NCBI RefSeq assembly: GCF_010723575.1
Contig: NZ_BLKZ01000001.1
Coordinates: forward strand, 4,526,001 to 4,590,000
DNA from: Mycobacterium bourgelatii
GTDB taxonomy: Bacteria; Actinomycetota; Actinomycetes; Mycobacteriales; Mycobacteriaceae
Length of the DNA stretch: 64,000 bases
Reading direction: 5' to 3'
Shown here piece by piece: positions 1 to 8,683 of this stretch (position 1 is the first letter of the stretch; every line of letters begins with the position of its first letter). The notes below the pieces were generated by a model that saw nothing but the letters and a program-made list of their open reading frames with translations, did no database searches and had not been told where the DNA came from. The translations under genes were made by a program, and so were the position numbers.

Positions 1-2
1 CG

Positions 3-194
3 TTGGCATCGTTGCGCGGTTCCCCGGGTGCCCGTCGCCACTTCGATGCCCGCCGCGCCGCAGGAGACTGGAACCGCCAAGCCCAACGACACCTGTTCAA
101 CAAGTTCCTCGGCCAACTCCACCACTGCCTGCAAACTGGCCAACGGTACAACGAACATCAGGCGTTTCCACCCCCTCTCACACTCGCGGCTTGA
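3..194 (+). CDS. IS110-family transposase, C-terminal fragment (cut by left edge)
   Basis: An open frame enters from the left edge and stops at 194. Its 63 visible residues run from a Ser-Pro-Gly-Ala-Arg segment through a His/Leu-rich helix (RHLFNKFLGQLHHCL) to a YNEHQAF tail. This layout resembles the C-terminal end of IS110-type DEDD transposases, which act on circular intermediates and lack long terminal inverted repeats. The TTG at position 3 is just an internal codon, since the gene begins outside the window. No terminal repeat or target duplication is visible downstream. Whether the upstream part is intact cannot be seen, so this may be a live element or a relic. The family call rests on remembered similarity. 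Confidence 0.6.
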   Translation: MASLRGSPGARRHFDARRAAGDWNRQAQRHLFNKFLGQLHHCLQTGQRYNEHQAFPPPLTLAA

Positions 195-220
195 CTTCTA
201 ACTTCGTGAGATGTCTTTCT

Positions 221-2605
221 CTACAGTCCGACCGGCCGAGTCCCGATGACCGCGCTGGCGGCGAGGGGCTCGAGATCTTGGTCGGTCAGCCCGCACTGAT
301 CGCGCAGTACCTCTTCATTGTGCTCGCCCAGGGTGGGCGGTGGGCGTAGCAGCCATTCCCGCTGGTCGGTGAGCAGGGCGAACGGCGGCGTCGGATACAG
401 CGCCTGCCCAATCCGCGAATGCGTCAACGACTCGAAAAAGCCCCGGTCACGCAGTTGCGGGTTGTCGGTCACCAACGAGGGCGACACCACCGGGGCGGCC
501 GGAACCCCAACGCTGGCCAGCAGCTCTACCGTCGGGTCGCGTTCTCGGTCAGCGAACCACGCCGCGAGGTGACTGTCGATCTCGTCGCCTCGCTCTCGTC
601 GTCCGGGCAGAGTGGCCAATGAGTCGTCGCACCACGCGGGCCGCCCCATGAGGTCGACCAGCGCCCGCCAATCCCGATCGTCACGCACGCTGACGGCGAT
701 CCAATCGTCGTCGCCGGCGCACCGGTAGATGTTCTGCACTGCTCCGCACCGGCCGCGATTTCCGCGACGGCTGAGGGTTTGACCAAAGACCTCGTTCTCG
801 ATGGGTTGGATCGCGGTGACATTGAGAACCGCCTCGACCATCGGCAGCTCGACCTGCTGACCCAATCCGGTGCGTTCAGCGAATTGCAGCGCGGCCAGCA
901 CCGCGAACGCCGCATGGACGCCGGCCAGCGGGTCGCAGGCGCCGCGCGGGGTCACCGGGGACGTCTCCGGCAAGCCGGTCACCCAGGTCAGGCCGCCGAT
1001 CTGCTCCATGGTCGGTGCAAACCCGACCCGGTCCCGCCACGGACCCTCCAGTCCGAATGCCGGCATCCGCGCGACGACGACTTTTGGGTTCACCTGCAGC
1101 AGGACGTCCGCGGTCAGCTCGAAGTTGTCCATCACCCGCGGCGAGAAATTCTCGATCACCACGTCGGCCCCGGCGACGAGCTTGAGGAACAGTTCGCGAC
1201 CTTCCTGCGAGCCCAAATCCAATGTGACGGAACGCTTGTTGGTGTTCATCGCGTGGAACACCCAACCGTATTCCCACCAGTCGTCCACGTCGGTGCGCAT
1301 GCCGCCCGAGTTCCTGATGCCGTCGGGGCGCTGAATCGACTCCACCTTGATGACGTCGGCACCGAAGGCGGCCAACAGATGGGTCGCGGCCGGGCCTGCC
1401 CAGAAGGCGGTCAAGTCGATCACGCGAACACCCTGCAGCGGCAAACCTTGTGGCACTGGTTCGCCGTCTAATTTGTTTGTGCGTGACGGGATTCCATCGT
1501 TGTCCGCGCCGAGGGCGGGGGTCGTGCCCACCGGCGCCGGCGCACACCGCGACATCAGCCACGGGGGGCGCGGCTGGTGAAAACCGGCGGGATTGCGGAC
1601 GAAGGCCCCGCGCTGGGTCACGTAGTCCGTCTCGCGGATGGTGGCCCCGTTGCCCAACGCCGCGATGGGCAACCGGAACAGCTGCCCCAGCTCGACGATT
1701 TCCTCGACGGTCCGCTCGGCCATCCACGGCCCTATCGATTCGAAGATGTAGTCGCGGAATTCCCAACGGCCGATTTGGAATCGAAGCTGCGGAATCTCCT
1801 CGAACTGCGGGCATTCCACCATTGCGGCGAAGTCCAGCCACTGCTGCCCGGTAACCATCGTGATGCCGACATAGCCGTCCTTGGCCGGCACGATGGAAGG
1901 CACTTCCAGGGTGCGACGGACCGGGCCAACCTGCAGCAGCTGCGAATGTAGCCATTCGCTGCTCTGCATCGCCGTCAACGCTTCGAGCATGGACAGGTCG
2001 AGATGCTCACCCGGACCGCCGCGCCGAACACGCCGGTGGACCGCCAGGGCGCCGAAAGCGGCGTACACCCCGCCCATGAACTCCCCCAGGTCACCGCCGA
2101 TCGATATCGGCGGTCCGGCGGGGTCACCCCGAAAGCCGGGGGAGCCGGACCAGGCTTGCAGCGTGAACTCGTTGGCCGCGCGGTCGGCCCACGGCCCTTT
2201 CCAGCCGAAGTCGGAGATCGTGATGATGACGGCCCGGGGCTGATCGGCCAGCAGCCGTTGCGGCTCGATACCCAGAGCGGGGGCCTGCGCGCGGCCGACG
2301 GTGGCGATGACGACGTCCGCGGCCCCGAGTTCGGCGCGGTAGTGATCGGAATTCGGAGCGATGCACAAACTCCGCTTGCCGGCGTTCAGGTAGCTGAAGA
2401 ACGGCGAGTCGGCGTCGTCCGGGATCGGCGAGCAGGTTGCGGAATACCGTCGCAACGGATCCCCTTGCGGCGGTTCGATTTTGTAAACCTGCGCCCCCGC
2501 GTCGACCAGCAGCTTGCCGCAGTAGCTGCCCGCTATGCGGTCACTGACCTCAACGACACGCAACTCGTCGAGCGGTGTGGGCCGATTATCGGCCTCGCGA
2601 CTCAC
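221..2605 (-). CDS. Two-domain CaiB/BaiF (class III) CoA-transferase
   Basis: This 794-residue protein, with a GTG start, contains two consecutive CaiB/BaiF domains at about residues 10-370 and 388-785. Class III CoA-transferases move CoA between acyl groups through an aspartyl-CoA thioester. Domain 1 keeps the catalytic Asp (GEHLDLSMLEA, D203). The equivalent position in domain 2 is Glu (GQQVELPMVEA, E586), so the halves may be unequal. Single-domain relatives are about 400 residues; fused forms such as M. tuberculosis Rv1866 are known. It is divergent from the GntR gene at 2671 and shares a 65-bp AT-rich spacer with it, so that regulator may control it. A role in activating or recycling CoA esters of the island's substrate is inferred. 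Confidence 0.88.
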   Translation of the reverse strand: MSREADNRPTPLDELRVVEVSDRIAGSYCGKLLVDAGAQVYKIEPPQGDPLRRYSATCSPIPDDADSPFFSYLNAGKRSLCIAPNSDHYRAELGAADVVIATVGRAQAPALGIEPQRLLADQPRAVIITISDFGWKGPWADRAANEFTLQAWSGSPGFRGDPAGPPISIGGDLGEFMGGVYAAFGALAVHRRVRRGGPGEHLDLSMLEALTAMQSSEWLHSQLLQVGPVRRTLEVPSIVPAKDGYVGITMVTGQQWLDFAAMVECPQFEEIPQLRFQIGRWEFRDYIFESIGPWMAERTVEEIVELGQLFRLPIAALGNGATIRETDYVTQRGAFVRNPAGFHQPRPPWLMSRCAPAPVGTTPALGADNDGIPSRTNKLDGEPVPQGLPLQGVRVIDLTAFWAGPAATHLLAAFGADVIKVESIQRPDGIRNSGGMRTDVDDWWEYGWVFHAMNTNKRSVTLDLGSQEGRELFLKLVAGADVVIENFSPRVMDNFELTADVLLQVNPKVVVARMPAFGLEGPWRDRVGFAPTMEQIGGLTWVTGLPETSPVTPRGACDPLAGVHAAFAVLAALQFAERTGLGQQVELPMVEAVLNVTAIQPIENEVFGQTLSRRGNRGRCGAVQNIYRCAGDDDWIAVSVRDDRDWRALVDLMGRPAWCDDSLATLPGRRERGDEIDSHLAAWFADRERDPTVELLASVGVPAAPVVSPSLVTDNPQLRDRGFFESLTHSRIGQALYPTPPFALLTDQREWLLRPPPTLGEHNEEVLRDQCGLTDQDLEPLAASAVIGTRPVGL

Positions 2606-2608
2606 GCG

Positions 2609-2637
2609 GCTATTTATACCATTACTGCTAAAATAGC
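2609..2637. promoter_or_regulatory. AT-rich inverted repeat in divergent promoter
   Basis: GCTATTT (2609-2615) is repeated in inverted form as AAATAGC (2631-2637) around a 15-bp centre, between the CoA-transferase (minus) and the GntR regulator (plus). The left part resembles the elements at 5340-5357 and 21290-21307. TAAAAT at 2629-2634 could be a -10 box for the GntR gene. An autoregulatory operator is a reasonable inference. Confidence 0.5.
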
Positions 2638-2670
2638 TAAGCCAGCGACTGTGCGAACTGCGAGGATCGG

Positions 2671-3492
2671 ATGACTGCCTTGGGAATTGGACCCGACGCC
2701 CGTCGCCGATTATCGGCGCCGAGAATCGCCGAAATCGTAGCCGACGAGTTGCGCCGCCAGATCATCGACGGCGAACTCGCCGACGGCGATCTGCTGCCGC
2801 GCCAAGAGGTACTGGTCGAGCAGTTCAATGTCAGCCTGGTCTCGCTGCGAGAAGCGCTGCGAATCTTGGAGACCGAGGGTTTGGTGTCAGTGCGGCGGGG
2901 CAACCGCGGCGGCGCGGTCGTGCACGCGCCGGCCAAGACCAACGCCGCCTACATGCTCGGTCTGCTGTTGCAGAGCGAGTCCGTCGCGGTGGCCGACCTC
3001 GGCATGGCGTTGCAGGAACTCGAACCCGCGTGCGCCGCACTGGCGGCCCAGCGACCCGACCGCGCCGACACGCTGGTGCCGGAACTCAAGCAGGTCAACG
3101 ACGCCATGGCCGAAAACCTCGACGACGGGCGGGCTTTCACCGAAATCGGGCGCCAGTTCCACAATCTCATCGTCAAGGGCTGCGGAAACCACACCATCAT
3201 CGCGGTCGTCGGCAGCCTGGAAACCCTGTGGACCAGCCACGAGCAACAGTGGGCCGATGAGACCTCCGCCCGGGGCACCTACCCGTCCCTGGCCAAGCGC
3301 CGCGCGGCGCTCAACACTCACATCAAGCTGACCGAGACGATCGCCGAAGGTGACGTGGACCGGGCGCGACGCATCGCGGGTCGCCACCTGGCCGACACGC
3401 AGACCTACGTGTTGTCCGGGCGGCCCGACCAACGGATCTATGCGCTGTCCCCGCAGGCGTTGTCGCGCACGCGGGATATCCGGCGAACGTAA
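2671..3492 (+). CDS. GntR/FadR-family transcriptional regulator (FCD domain)
   Basis: This 273-residue protein has an N-terminal winged helix-turn-helix at about residues 15-85, including LPRQEVLVEQFNVSLVSLRE and a following EGLV-RRGNRGG wing. An all-helical FCD-type effector domain occupies residues 95-250, with His residues (for example in GRQFHNLIV) of the kind that bind metal or ligand in this subfamily. FadR-type members usually repress catabolic genes and release DNA on binding an acid or acyl-CoA. The gene starts at ATG 2671, is divergent from the CoA-transferase, and is followed after 8 bp by an SDR gene. The palindromic spacer at 2609-2637 is its most likely operator. The ligand is unknown. 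Confidence 0.9.
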   Translation: MTALGIGPDARRRLSAPRIAEIVADELRRQIIDGELADGDLLPRQEVLVEQFNVSLVSLREALRILETEGLVSVRRGNRGGAVVHAPAKTNAAYMLGLLLQSESVAVADLGMALQELEPACAALAAQRPDRADTLVPELKQVNDAMAENLDDGRAFTEIGRQFHNLIVKGCGNHTIIAVVGSLETLWTSHEQQWADETSARGTYPSLAKRRAALNTHIKLTETIAEGDVDRARRIAGRHLADTQTYVLSGRPDQRIYALSPQALSRTRDIRRT

Positions 3493-3500
3493 GGGAAACA

Positions 3501-4223
3501 TTGCGAACCGCGTTGGTCACCGGCGGCAGCGGCGGGATCGGAAAAGGATGCGCCGCCAAACTATGTGAACGCGGCTACGACGTGGTGCTGGTGGCGCGCC
3601 GGGAGGCCCCGCTGCGCGCCGCGGCCGCCGAGATCGGCGCCCGTCATATCGTGGCCGATGCCTCCGATCCGACCGGGTTCGCCGAGGCGATAAGCGAACT
3701 CGAACGGATTGACCTGGTCGTCCATGCGGCCGGCACGCTGGGCGGAACCTACGCGCGCAAGCAGACTTTCGACCAGTGGCAGAGCATCATTTCGGCCAAC
3801 CTCGATTCCTGCTTCGTGGTGACCTCGGCTGTTCTGCCGCGAATGCGCGCGGGCTCGCGACTGGTGTTCATCTCCTCGTCGGCCGCGCACGAGCCGATGC
3901 CCGCCCGCACCGCCTACTCGGCGTCGAAGGCCGGCATGAACGCGTTCGCCCGCGCGTTGGCACTCGAAGTCGACCGCGACGGGATCAGCGTTCACATCGT
4001 GACACCGGGGCCGGTGGAAACTGAGATGCTGCAAGACGTTCCCTTCGAGATGTATGCGATCCAGGTCTCCGACGTCGCCGAAACGGTCGCGTGGCTGGAC
4101 ACCGTCGATTCGTCCGTCGACCTACCGGAGATCAGGCTGAGCGCCGTGCAACGTGGCCCCTTCGCTCGTCCACCCGTGGTGCCGACCGAGGCCCGCCGCC
4201 GCGCCAAGGGTAATTCCCATTGA
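3501..4223 (+). CDS. Short-chain dehydrogenase/reductase (SDR)
   Basis: This 240-residue classical SDR begins at TTG 3501. It shows the nucleotide-binding TGGSGGIGKG motif at the N terminus, a catalytic Ser in an SSSAAHEP segment and the active-site YSASK. SDRs of this type oxidise or reduce a hydroxyl/keto group with NAD(P)(H). It lies 8 bp after the GntR gene, so the two are probably co-transcribed. Its 3' end is followed immediately by the tandem palindromic repeats. The substrate is unknown; a 3-hydroxyacyl-CoA or hydroxysteroid-like compound would fit the neighbourhood. Confidence 0.88.
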   Translation: MRTALVTGGSGGIGKGCAAKLCERGYDVVLVARREAPLRAAAAEIGARHIVADASDPTGFAEAISELERIDLVVHAAGTLGGTYARKQTFDQWQSIISANLDSCFVVTSAVLPRMRAGSRLVFISSSAAHEPMPARTAYSASKAGMNAFARALALEVDRDGISVHIVTPGPVETEMLQDVPFEMYAIQVSDVAETVAWLDTVDSSVDLPEIRLSAVQRGPFARPPVVPTEARRRAKGNSH

Positions 4224-4238
4224 CACGCCACCCGCACA

Positions 4239-4461
4239 TTGACTCTGCAGTCTTGGCGGCGTCTACTCGCACTTCTCCGCCCTAGGCGCAGAGTCAACAC
4301 TGCAACACGCCACCCTCCCAATGACTCTGCAGTCTTGGCGGCGTCTACTCGCACTTCTCCGCCCTACGCGCAGAGTCAACACTGCAACGCGCCACCCTCC
4401 CAATGACTCTGCAGTCTTGGCGGCGTCTACTCGCACTTCTCCGCCCTAGGCGCAGAGTCAA
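4239..4461. repeat. Three tandem copies of an 82-bp palindromic repeat
   Basis: Three near-identical 59-bp cores lie at 4239-4297, 4321-4379 and 4403-4461, with an 82-bp period. Each opens with (T)TGACTCTGC and closes with GCAGAGTCAA, so each can fold as a hairpin. The cores are joined by 23-bp linkers (CACTGCAAC-CGCCACCCTCCCA). The array separates the convergent SDR and LLM genes. Its last copy contains the stop codon of the LLM gene. A diverged fourth core is at 40937-40995. Confidence 0.95.
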
Positions 4462-5306
4462 CGCCCAAGAGTCAAGCCCTTGATTACGGATTCGCCGAAT
4501 TCGGTGAGTGATTCGGGCGCGGCGAAGTCAGCGAACCACACGTAGAACCGCTCCACTCGTTGCGCGGCCAAGCCTGCGAAATACTCGACGAGTTCGCCGG
4601 CATCACCGCAGACCAGCCCCGGGCCTAGATGGCCGAACCGCCGGTTGCTCACCTCGCGCACAGCGGCGGGATCGTCCCCGGTACGCACGAAGCCCACCAT
4701 CTGCTGAACCGAGATCCGTGCCGACCCCGCGGCGGCGGCCAGCTGCGGCAGCCTGTCAATATGGGTGCACTGCAGATTCCACCAATCAGCGTATGTACGA
4801 ACAAGTTCCATCATCCGTGGCCCACGACCACCTAGGACCAGCGGGATCGGATGTTCCGGCCGGGGCACCTGACCCCGCTCTCCCTCGCTCCAGTACTCCT
4901 TGATGAGGGCCAGGTGTCGACCCAATTGATCCACCCGCGCCACCGGATCTTGCTGGCCTACATCGAATCTGGCCATCTCCGCGGGCCAGGACCCGGAACC
5001 CAAACCGAGCTCGAACCTGCCGCCGGACGCGGCCGACAGCGTGACAGCCTGCTTGGCCAGCACCGCCGGATGGCGGAACGCGTCACAAAGCACCAGGTGG
5101 CCCACCTTGAGGCGCTGTGTACTCGCCGCGATCCAAGTGGCAATGCCCATTGCCTCCCAAATGCTTTCGCTTGGCCGACCCGGCGCTTCCAGATGGTCGA
5201 TGAAGGCGATGCCGTCGAATCCGCTAGCCTCCGCGCAGCGAGCGCGTTCGACGATGTCGGCCACTGCCAACCGCACCTGCGGCAGGAACAGATACCACTC
5301 GACCAT
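4458..5306 (-). CDS. LLM-class F420-dependent oxidoreductase
   Basis: This 282-residue protein has the luciferase-like TIM-barrel pattern: an ASGFDGIAFIDH segment, a THWIA-like AASTQRLKVG strand and the GGRFELGLGSG motif. Actinobacterial members usually use coenzyme F420 to oxidise or reduce alcohols, ketones or enones. It starts at ATG 5306 and is divergent from the fadE operon at 5365 with only 58 bp between them. The stop codon falls inside the last palindromic repeat core, giving a C terminus of LTLGR. It is the most diverged of the four LLM proteins in the window. F420 rather than FMN is inferred from the organism type. Confidence 0.88.
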   Translation of the reverse strand: MVEWYLFLPQVRLAVADIVERARCAEASGFDGIAFIDHLEAPGRPSESIWEAMGIATWIAASTQRLKVGHLVLCDAFRHPAVLAKQAVTLSAASGGRFELGLGSGSWPAEMARFDVGQQDPVARVDQLGRHLALIKEYWSEGERGQVPRPEHPIPLVLGGRGPRMMELVRTYADWWNLQCTHIDRLPQLAAAAGSARISVQQMVGFVRTGDDPAAVREVSNRRFGHLGPGLVCGDAGELVEYFAGLAAQRVERFYVWFADFAAPESLTEFGESVIKGLTLGR

Positions 5307-5339
5307 GCGCCCTCCGATTGCAAGCGAACCGCTAGTTTA

Positions 5340-5357
5340 CTATTTTTATTATGTTAG
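5340..5357. promoter_or_regulatory. AT-rich promoter element, copy 2
   Basis: CTATTTTTATTATGTTAG differs at only two of 18 positions from the element upstream of the P450 at 21336. It contains TATTAT (5347-5352), a good -10 candidate 12 bp before the ATG at 5365, which would give a nearly leaderless transcript. An operator overlapping the promoter is inferred from the conservation. Confidence 0.5.
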
Positions 5358-5364
5358 GGGTCTT

Positions 5365-6423
5365 ATGGATGTTGGTGGTCTGACTTCGGAGCAGTTGTCG
5401 TTGCGCGACACCGTGCGCGACGTCCTGCGCACCGAGTGTCCCCCCGATGTCGCGCACCAGGCCATCGCGGATCCGGAACGCTGGCGACCGCTGTGGAAGA
5501 CGGTAGTGGACCTGGGCTGGACGGAGCTGGCCGCGCCGGACTCCGCGGACTTCGGACCGTTGGAACGGGTCGTGGTGCTCGAGGAATGCGGTGCGGCACT
5601 GGCGCCCGTCCCATTGTTGAGCAGCGTTGGTCTGGCCGCCGGGGTGCTGCGGGCCTGCGGCGGCCAGTTCGACGGCGTCCTCGGCGACATTGCCGGCGGT
5701 GCCGTCGCCACGCTGGCCGTGCACTCCCCCGGCCAGCGGCTGGGCGGAGCGCCCATGTCGCTGCGGCAGGGACGGCTGCGCGGACGTGCGGTCGCGGTCC
5801 CGAACCTGCCGCGCGCGGAACTCCTCGTCACACTGGCCACCACCGACGACGGCGTGGTGGTCGCGGTCGTACGGGTAGGCGATGGCGTGGCAATCGAGTC
5901 GGGTGAGTCCCACGACCCCGCGCAACCCGTAGCCGACGTCGAGATTGACACCGAACCCCTGGCGACCGCGCCTATCAGCAGCATCGAATCCGTGCTAACC
6001 GCGCCGCTGGTGGCCGCGGCAGCCGACCTCGTCGGGGTCGCCGCCGCTGCCCTGCACCTATCCGTCGAACACGCCAAGACCAGGCGCCAGTTCGGCACGC
6101 CGATAGGCGCGTTCCAGGGCGTCAAACATGCGCTGGCCGACAACTACGTCAGCGTCGAGCGTGCCCGCAGCCTGACCTACGCCGCGGCCGCCAACGGCGA
6201 CTGGACCACCGCGGCGATGGCCAAGGCGGCTGCCGGGGACGCGGCGGCCAACTGTGCGCGCACCGCAGTGCAGGTACACGGGGCGCTCGGGCAGACCTGG
6301 GAGCACGACGCCCACCTCTACGTCCGGCATGCGTGGCAGGCGGCGGCAATGCTCGGTGACAGCCGGGCACTGTACGCCGAGTTAGGCCGCCGCTACTGCA
6401 GCGAAGGCGGAGCCACGCTATGA
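5365..6423 (+). CDS. Acyl-CoA dehydrogenase, non-catalytic-type partner subunit
   Basis: The 352-residue protein starts at ATG 5365, just after the AT-rich promoter element; a longer in-frame extension has no support. It has an acyl-CoA dehydrogenase fold. The C-terminal signature is GALGQTWEHDAHLYVRH instead of the GGT-E-Q motif that supplies the catalytic Glu. This form is characteristic of one subunit of heterotetrameric FadE enzymes, known from cholesterol side-chain catabolism, where FAD and substrate sites form between unlike subunits. The next gene, overlapping by 4 nt, has the Glu motif and is the obvious partner. It is the first gene of a five-gene operon. Confidence 0.9.
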   Translation: MDVGGLTSEQLSLRDTVRDVLRTECPPDVAHQAIADPERWRPLWKTVVDLGWTELAAPDSADFGPLERVVVLEECGAALAPVPLLSSVGLAAGVLRACGGQFDGVLGDIAGGAVATLAVHSPGQRLGGAPMSLRQGRLRGRAVAVPNLPRAELLVTLATTDDGVVVAVVRVGDGVAIESGESHDPAQPVADVEIDTEPLATAPISSIESVLTAPLVAAAADLVGVAAAALHLSVEHAKTRRQFGTPIGAFQGVKHALADNYVSVERARSLTYAAAANGDWTTAAMAKAAAGDAAANCARTAVQVHGALGQTWEHDAHLYVRHAWQAAAMLGDSRALYAELGRRYCSEGGATL

Positions 6424-7514
6424 CCGCGATCATCGACGAATTCAGCGCCTGGCTGACCGAGTTTCTGCCCGCCGACTACTACGAGCGTTATTCCGAGTAC
6501 CGCTGGGACATGACGCTGCGGCGCGGGTACCAGCGCGCGGCGTTCGAAGCGGGCTGGCTGCAACCCACCTGGCCGCGCGAACACGGTGGCCGCTCGCTGG
6601 GCTTGCGCGACGCGATGGAGATCCGGGTCGAGGCGGCGCTGCGGTCTGCACCCAAGATGCCCAACATCGCCGGCCCGAATGTCGCGGCCCCGGGCATCCG
6701 TCAGTTCGGCACGCCAGAGCAAATAAACCGCCTGCTGGTACCTCTGCTGCGCGGCGACGAGTGGTGGGCCCTGGGCATGTCCGAGCCAGAGGCGGGGTCG
6801 GACTTCGCCGGGTTGCGCACCCGCGCCGAGCGGGACGGTGACGTCTTCCGCGTGAACGGACACAAGATCTGGACCACGCAGGCACACCTGTCGCGGTGGT
6901 GCACCCTGTACGCCCGCACCGACCCTGACGCGCCGAAACACCGTGGCATCTCTTGCCTCATCCTCGACCTGCAATCGCCAGGTGTGCGAATCGAACCCAT
7001 CCGGATGGCGTCGATCTCGGACGAGACGTTCTGCGAGGTGTTCCTCGACGACGTCGAGGTGCCCGTCGAGAACCTCCTGGGTCCGCTCAACGGTGGTTGG
7101 AACGTCGCGCTGGCTTCGCTGCAACATGAGCGCCAGATGATCTGGATCATGAACTGGGTCGAGATCAAGCGCGGCCTCGACTCCATAAAGGGCGCTGACG
7201 ACGAGACGATCTATGCGGAACTGGGTTCGCTGCTCGCCGACGCCGAAGCGCTACGCGCCACCGGCTACCGCGCGCTGAGCAACGAACTCGCCGGCCGGCT
7301 TAGCCCGGAAGCCGACACCATGAAACTTCTCGGATCCGTTACTTTGCAACGTGTTTGGGAATTGAGCGCAGCAGTCGCCGGCCCGAGCGCGACGCGTGAC
7401 CGCGACCTGCTGTTCGAACGGCAGGACGCGTTGGCCGCGACCATCTACGGCGGGACGTCCGAAGTCCAACGAAACATCATTGCCGAGCGGCTGCTCGGGC
7501 TGCCGAAGGGATGA
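6420..7514 (+). CDS. Acyl-CoA dehydrogenase, catalytic-type subunit
   Basis: This 364-residue acyl-CoA dehydrogenase starts in an ATGA overlap with the preceding gene. It has the FAD/substrate motif MSEPEAGSDFAGLRTRA, a WTTQAHLSRWC segment and a C-terminal YGGTSEVQRNIIAERLLG that carries the catalytic Glu. It should introduce an alpha-beta double bond into an acyl-CoA together with the partner at 5365. The tight 4-nt overlap suggests translational coupling and equimolar synthesis. The substrate is unknown; heteromeric enzymes of this type usually act on bulky acyl groups. Confidence 0.92.
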   Translation: MTAIIDEFSAWLTEFLPADYYERYSEYRWDMTLRRGYQRAAFEAGWLQPTWPREHGGRSLGLRDAMEIRVEAALRSAPKMPNIAGPNVAAPGIRQFGTPEQINRLLVPLLRGDEWWALGMSEPEAGSDFAGLRTRAERDGDVFRVNGHKIWTTQAHLSRWCTLYARTDPDAPKHRGISCLILDLQSPGVRIEPIRMASISDETFCEVFLDDVEVPVENLLGPLNGGWNVALASLQHERQMIWIMNWVEIKRGLDSIKGADDETIYAELGSLLADAEALRATGYRALSNELAGRLSPEADTMKLLGSVTLQRVWELSAAVAGPSATRDRDLLFERQDALAATIYGGTSEVQRNIIAERLLGLPKG

Positions 7515-8683
7515 CGACGATGGATTACGAACTCGGCGATGACGCGGCCGAACTGCGGACGCACCTGCGGCAGTTGATATCCGACAACCTGCCGGCCGAC
7601 TTCCTCGGGGCCTGCACCGACGATCCCAAAGACTTGGCCGCCACCGAGTCGTTCTGCAAGTTGCTGGCCGCTGAGGGCCTGTTGGCGCTGGCGTGGCCGA
7701 AAGAGCATGGTGGCGGCGGTGGTTCGATCTGGCAGCAGACGGTACTGCGCGAAGAGATGTGGGCCAACTACGAACCCCGGGGTCCGCAGTACATGGGTAT
7801 CAACTGGGTGGGCCCGGCGATCATGCGGCACGGCACAGCCGAGCAGAAGGCCAAGCACCTGTCCGCCATCGCGTCCGGTGAAGTGATCTGGTGCCAAGGG
7901 TTTTCCGAGCCGGAGGCCGGAACCGATCTCGCCTCGTTGCGCACCCGCGCCGTTCGGGACGGCGCGGACCCCACGGGCACGGGATGGCGCATCACCGGCC
8001 AGAAGGTGTGGACCTCGTATGCCCGGATGGCGTCGTGGTGTGTGTTGGCGGCCTGCACTCATCCGGACGCGCCGAAGCCGAAGCGGCTCAGCCTGTTTCT
8101 CATTCCCATGGACCGGCCCGGATTCACCGTCCGGGGGATCCCATCGATGCTCGGGCCGCATCACCTCAACGAGGTGTTCCTCGACGACCTACCGGCAACC
8201 GACGACGACATCTTGGGCGAACCCGGCGACGGCTGGCGGGTGATGCGCGAAGCGCTGGCGTTCGAACGCGTGGGCATCGCCCGTTATGCACGCTGCGAAT
8301 CGCTGCTGCACCGGATGCAAGCCGAACTCGGCGACGACTGGGACCAGCTGCCCGAATCGATTCGCGCCCGCTGGGTTCGGGCCCTGGTCGATCTGCGGGT
8401 GGCCCGGCTCATGGCGTATCGCGCCGTCTCGCTGCAGGACGACCCGTCCGCGGGTGCGGCCGCAAGTGCGGCGCGCATCGCCACCACCACCTGCGATCAA
8501 GTGGTCGCGGAGCTGCTGTTCGACGTGCTGGGGCCCACCGCGTTGGACAGTGGTCCTTCGGCCGCGCTGCACGGGGCGATCGACGACCATTGGCGCTACG
8601 CCCAGGCCGCCACCGTGGCATCCGGCACCATCGAAGTCCAGCGGATGATGGTGGCACGCGACGTATTGGGAGAACACCGGTGA
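7511..8683 (+). CDS. Acyl-CoA dehydrogenase, catalytic-type subunit (second pair)
   Basis: This 390-residue acyl-CoA dehydrogenase begins in an ATGA overlap with the gene upstream. Visible motifs are FSEPEAGTDLASLRTRA and KVWTSYARMASWC. The C-terminal ASGTIEVQRMMVARDVLG retains Glu, although the usual GGTSE has become SGTIE. It forms a second FadE pair with the gene at 8680, which lacks this motif. Having two different pairs in one operon implies two successive desaturation steps, or two chain lengths, of the same substrate. Confidence 0.91.
   Translation: MTTMDYELGDDAAELRTHLRQLISDNLPADFLGACTDDPKDLAATESFCKLLAAEGLLALAWPKEHGGGGGSIWQQTVLREEMWANYEPRGPQYMGINWVGPAIMRHGTAEQKAKHLSAIASGEVIWCQGFSEPEAGTDLASLRTRAVRDGADPTGTGWRITGQKVWTSYARMASWCVLAACTHPDAPKPKRLSLFLIPMDRPGFTVRGIPSMLGPHHLNEVFLDDLPATDDDILGEPGDGWRVMREALAFERVGIARYARCESLLHRMQAELGDDWDQLPESIRARWVRALVDLRVARLMAYRAVSLQDDPSAGAAASAARIATTTCDQVVAELLFDVLGPTALDSGPSAALHGAIDDHWRYAQAATVASGTIEVQRMMVARDVLGEHR

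Noticed and set aside
4239..4461. CRISPR array from tandem repeats
   Set aside because: The repeat period is 82 bp with near-identical linkers instead of unique spacers, there are only three copies, and no cas gene is nearby.
7891..8679. N-terminal extension of the acyl-CoA dehydrogenase at 8680
   Set aside because: The frame is open here, but it lies wholly inside the previous gene, and GTG 8680 gives a standard 4-nt overlap.
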